Shown piece by piece: positions 61,989 to 64,000 of a stretch of 64,000 nucleotides of DNA. Location of the stretch: contig JAZIHH010000005.1 of NCBI GenBank assembly GCA_036678685.1, forward strand, positions 1-64,000. Reading direction: 5' to 3'. The notes beneath the pieces were generated by a model. It ran no database searches. It was not told the DNA's origin and saw only the letters and a program-made list of their open reading frames with translations. This DNA comes from JAZIHH01 sp036678685 (GTDB lineage: Bacteria > Bacillota > UBA4882 > UBA10575). Position 1 is the first letter of the stretch. Every line of letters starts with the position of its first letter. A program made the position numbers and the translations under genes.

Positions 61989-62954
61989 ATGACAAAAGGG
62001 TTTTATCTCGGCGTAGACGTGGGGTCGGTCAGTACCAACCTGGTGGTGATTGATCCGCAGGGGAGAGTGGTGGAAAAGATCTACCTGCGGACCGAGGGAA
62101 GACCGGTGGCCGCCGTACAAAAAGGCCTGAGCAGCCTGGGGAAGATTTTCAAGGATCACGAGATCCTAGGGGCGGGGGTGACCGGCTCCGGCCGCAAGTT
62201 GATTGGAAAAGTCATCGGCGCCGACCTGGTCAAGAACGAAATTACCGCCCACGGCACGGCGGCCTTGTACGCCAATCCGGAGACGAAAACCGTCTTTGAA
62301 ATCGGAGGGCAGGACTCGAAGATTATCATCATCCGGGAAGGCACGGTAGTGGATTTTGCCATGAACACGGTTTGCGCGGCGGGGACCGGTTCGTTCCTGG
62401 ACCAGCAGGCGAAAAGGTTGAACCTCTCTTTGTCCGAGTTTGGCGATCTAGCACTGCGTTCGCGGGTCCCGGTGCGGATTGCCGGGCGTTGCTCGGTGTT
62501 TGCCGAATCGGATATGATTCATAAACAACAAATGGGCTACAAGCTCGAGGATATAGTGGCCGGTCTTTGTGAAGCCTTGATGCGCAACTACTTTAACAAT
62601 GTGGGCAAAGGCAAGGAGATTCTGCCGTCGGTGCTTTTTCAAGGAGGCGTAGCGGCCAACCGGGGGATCAAGGCCGCTTTCGAAAAAGAACTGGGTTACA
62701 GCATCGAAGTACCCGAACATTACGAGGTGATGGGAGCGTGGGGGGCGGCGTTACTGGCCCGGAAAAGTGTAAAAAAGACCGGTTTCCGCGGGTTTGCCCT
62801 CTCCGAGCGGGAAATCCGGGTGGAAAGTTTTGAATGCCCCGACTGTCCCAACTGCTGTGAAATTGTCACCGTGGTGATTGACAGGGAACCGGTTCCCGGA
62901 TGGGGCGGACGGTGCGGGAAATGGGAGAAAAACCTCTCCCAGGCCACCGGATGA
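61989..62954 (+). CDS. BadF/BcrA-type ATPase, acyl-CoA dehydratase activase-like
   Basis: ASKHA-fold ATPase, 321 residues: GVDVGSVSTNLVVID at 7-21, FEIGGQDSKIIII near 101, NTVCAAGTGSFLDQQ (cluster Cys) near 121 and RCSVFAESDMIHKQQ (second Cys) near 162. Activases use ATP to push one electron into a dehydratase via a bridging 4Fe-4S. An extra C-terminal cysteine cluster, ECPDCPNCCE...RCGKW, may bind another metal. ATG 61989 starts 25 bases past the previous stop. Confidence 0.85.
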   Translation: MTKGFYLGVDVGSVSTNLVVIDPQGRVVEKIYLRTEGRPVAAVQKGLSSLGKIFKDHEILGAGVTGSGRKLIGKVIGADLVKNEITAHGTAALYANPETKTVFEIGGQDSKIIIIREGTVVDFAMNTVCAAGTGSFLDQQAKRLNLSLSEFGDLALRSRVPVRIAGRCSVFAESDMIHKQQMGYKLEDIVAGLCEALMRNYFNNVGKGKEILPSVLFQGGVAANRGIKAAFEKELGYSIEVPEHYEVMGAWGAALLARKSVKKTGFRGFALSEREIRVESFECPDCPNCCEIVTVVIDREPVPGWGGRCGKWEKNLSQATG

Positions 62955-63002
62955 AACACGCGCCGGAGACCATGACAGCCGTATAAAGGGGTACATAGCC
63001 GC

Positions 63003-64000
63003 ATGAAAAAACGGAAGGTGTTTCGCCAACCCAAGGGCGCCCGGCAGGTGCGGGAGGAGAGAAAAAAGAGAAAGACCGGTGACAACAGCGGGGACCTGCT
63101 TGTCCCGGAATTGGCGAAAAATGTCCAGTATTTAAAAGAAAAAATCGGCCAAAGCGATGACGTGATCTTCCGGGAGTATACTTTGGATCTGCCGGACCCG
63201 GTGCCCATCGTCATCGTTTTTGTGGACGGGCTGGTGGCCAAGGAAACGATTAACGAATATATTCTCCAGGCCCTGACCTTTAAGGGCGAACTGAACAGCG
63301 AATGGGTACGGGATAAAAAAAACCTGGTCCGCCACATCAAAGACCGGGTTCTCAACATCAACGAAGCCCAGCTCCTTTCCAACCTTGACGATCTGATTAC
63401 CCTGGTTCTCTCCGGCGAGACGCTCATCCTTTTTGACGGTTATGATGAGGGTTTAATCTGTAACACCAGAGGCTGGGCGCACCGCGGCATTGATGAACCG
63501 GAAACAGAGTCGGTGATCCGCGGACCGCGGGTGGGGTTCAATGAAATCCTCCGTTTTAACACCGCGCAAATAAGGAGGTGGATCCGGGATCCGGACCTCC
63601 GGGTCCGGGTCCTGAAGATCGGCCGCCGGACCAAAAGCGACGTGGCCCTGGTTTACCTGGAAGGGGTGGCCAATCCGCGGGTGGTGGCGGAAGCGGAACA
63701 AAGATTGAACCGGATTGATGTGGACGGCGTAATGGAGAGCTCGGTTTTGCAAGAAATGATTGAAGACCGGCATTTTACGCTTTTTCCCACCATCCAAAGC
63801 ACGGAAAGGGTGGACCGGGTGGTCGCGGCGATCCTGGAAGGGAAAGTGGCGGTGGTTACGGACAATACCCCCTTCGTCCTGATTGTTCCCGTCAGTTTTT
63901 GGGAGTTTTATTACGCGGCGGAAGACTATTATCACCGGTGGCCGATGGCTTTTCTCTTGCGTTTTATCCGGTTTCTGTCGTTTTTTTTCTCCCTCTACCT
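63003..64000 (+). CDS. GerA-type spore germination receptor A subunit (5' part)
   Basis: Open to the window end, 332 residues seen. After a Lys/Arg-rich N-terminus comes the GerAA/SpoVAF domain: DPVPIVIVFVDGLVAKETI near 67, ETESVIRGPRVGFNEI near 162, VYLEGVANPRVV near 218, VTDNTPFVLIVPVSFWEFYYAAEDYYHR as pattern (positions 63855-63942), then the start of the membrane region. These receptors sense germinants in the inner spore membrane; SpoVAF is a close alternative. The C-terminal half is beyond the window. Confidence 0.85.
   Translation, partial: MKKRKVFRQPKGARQVREERKKRKTGDNSGDLLVPELAKNVQYLKEKIGQSDDVIFREYTLDLPDPVPIVIVFVDGLVAKETINEYILQALTFKGELNSEWVRDKKNLVRHIKDRVLNINEAQLLSNLDDLITLVLSGETLILFDGYDEGLICNTRGWAHRGIDEPETESVIRGPRVGFNEILRFNTAQIRRWIRDPDLRVRVLKIGRRTKSDVALVYLEGVANPRVVAEAEQRLNRIDVDGVMESSVLQEMIEDRHFTLFPTIQSTERVDRVVAAILEGKVAVVTDNTPFVLIVPVSFWEFYYAAEDYYHRWPMAFLLRFIRFLSFFFSLY

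Overview
The window reads as chromosomal core from a spore-forming, diderm (outer-membrane) Firmicute. The Firmicute side rests on gene order and content: secA-prfB, ylxM-ffh-rpsP-khpA-rimM-trmD-rplS-lepB, cmk-plsC-ispH-rpsA, a T-box in front of valS, Asp23/FakA/DegV, and sporulation genes (yunB, cotS plus a CotSA-like glycosyltransferase, spoIIP, a GerA-type germination gene). The diderm side rests on lpxB and kdsB (lipid A and Kdo steps), a TPR protein ending in an Omp85-like barrel, and a small secreted barrel-like protein ending in Phe. The DNA is GC-rich with many TTG and GTG starts. The genus cannot be named from the sequence; Halanaerobiales, Negativicutes, Limnochordia or Hydrogenispora-like lineages are the comparisons to make, and the high GC argues against Halanaerobiales.

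Layout. 1-1.56 kb: an intact ISLre2-type insertion sequence directly upstream of a strong secA promoter. 1.6-9.4 kb: secA, prfB (with its programmed +1 frameshift), an LmeA-like protein, lpxB and two polysaccharide deacetylases. 9.5-16.8 kb: barrel protein, T-box/valS, frameshifted TPR-Omp85 gene, GDPD, kdsB. 16.8-24.3 kb: SRP and ribosome/tRNA-modification operon, signal peptidase, then deoB-pdp for nucleoside salvage. 24.3-30.8 kb: the rnfCDGEAB ion-pumping ferredoxin:NAD oxidoreductase, then maf and radC. 30.9-38.3 kb: mreBCD-mrdA-minCDE-rodA, combining rod-shape and septum-placement genes. 38.7-48.8 kb, mostly minus strand: PBP1A, (yunB on plus), ThuA-like and SDR proteins, UDP-sugar epimerase and UDP-glucose dehydrogenase, spore-coat glycosyltransferase and CotS, rpmB. 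49.1-57.9 kb: phasin-like protein, Asp23, FakA, DegV, rsmD, coaD, coiled-coil protein, cmk, plsC, ispH, rpsA. 58-64 kb: DUF1614 protein, spoIIP, three genes of the acyl-CoA dehydratase-activase superfamily, and the 5' part of a gerA-type gene cut by the window end.

The genes fit one theme: envelope construction (peptidoglycan polymerases, MreBCD/RodA, Min, lipid A and Kdo steps, outer-membrane barrels, phospholipid acylation by PlsC and FakA/DegV) in a cell that also sporulates and uses Rnf for energy. No tRNA, rRNA, CRISPR, phage or defence locus was seen. The most unusual items are the TPR-Omp85 gene with a one-base frameshift, the lipid A/Kdo genes beside sporulation genes, the activase-like trio with no dehydratase subunits beside it, a perfect 12-bp dyad on the valS promoter, a CotS with a repetitive basic N-terminus, and a PBP1A with three cysteine repeats at its end.
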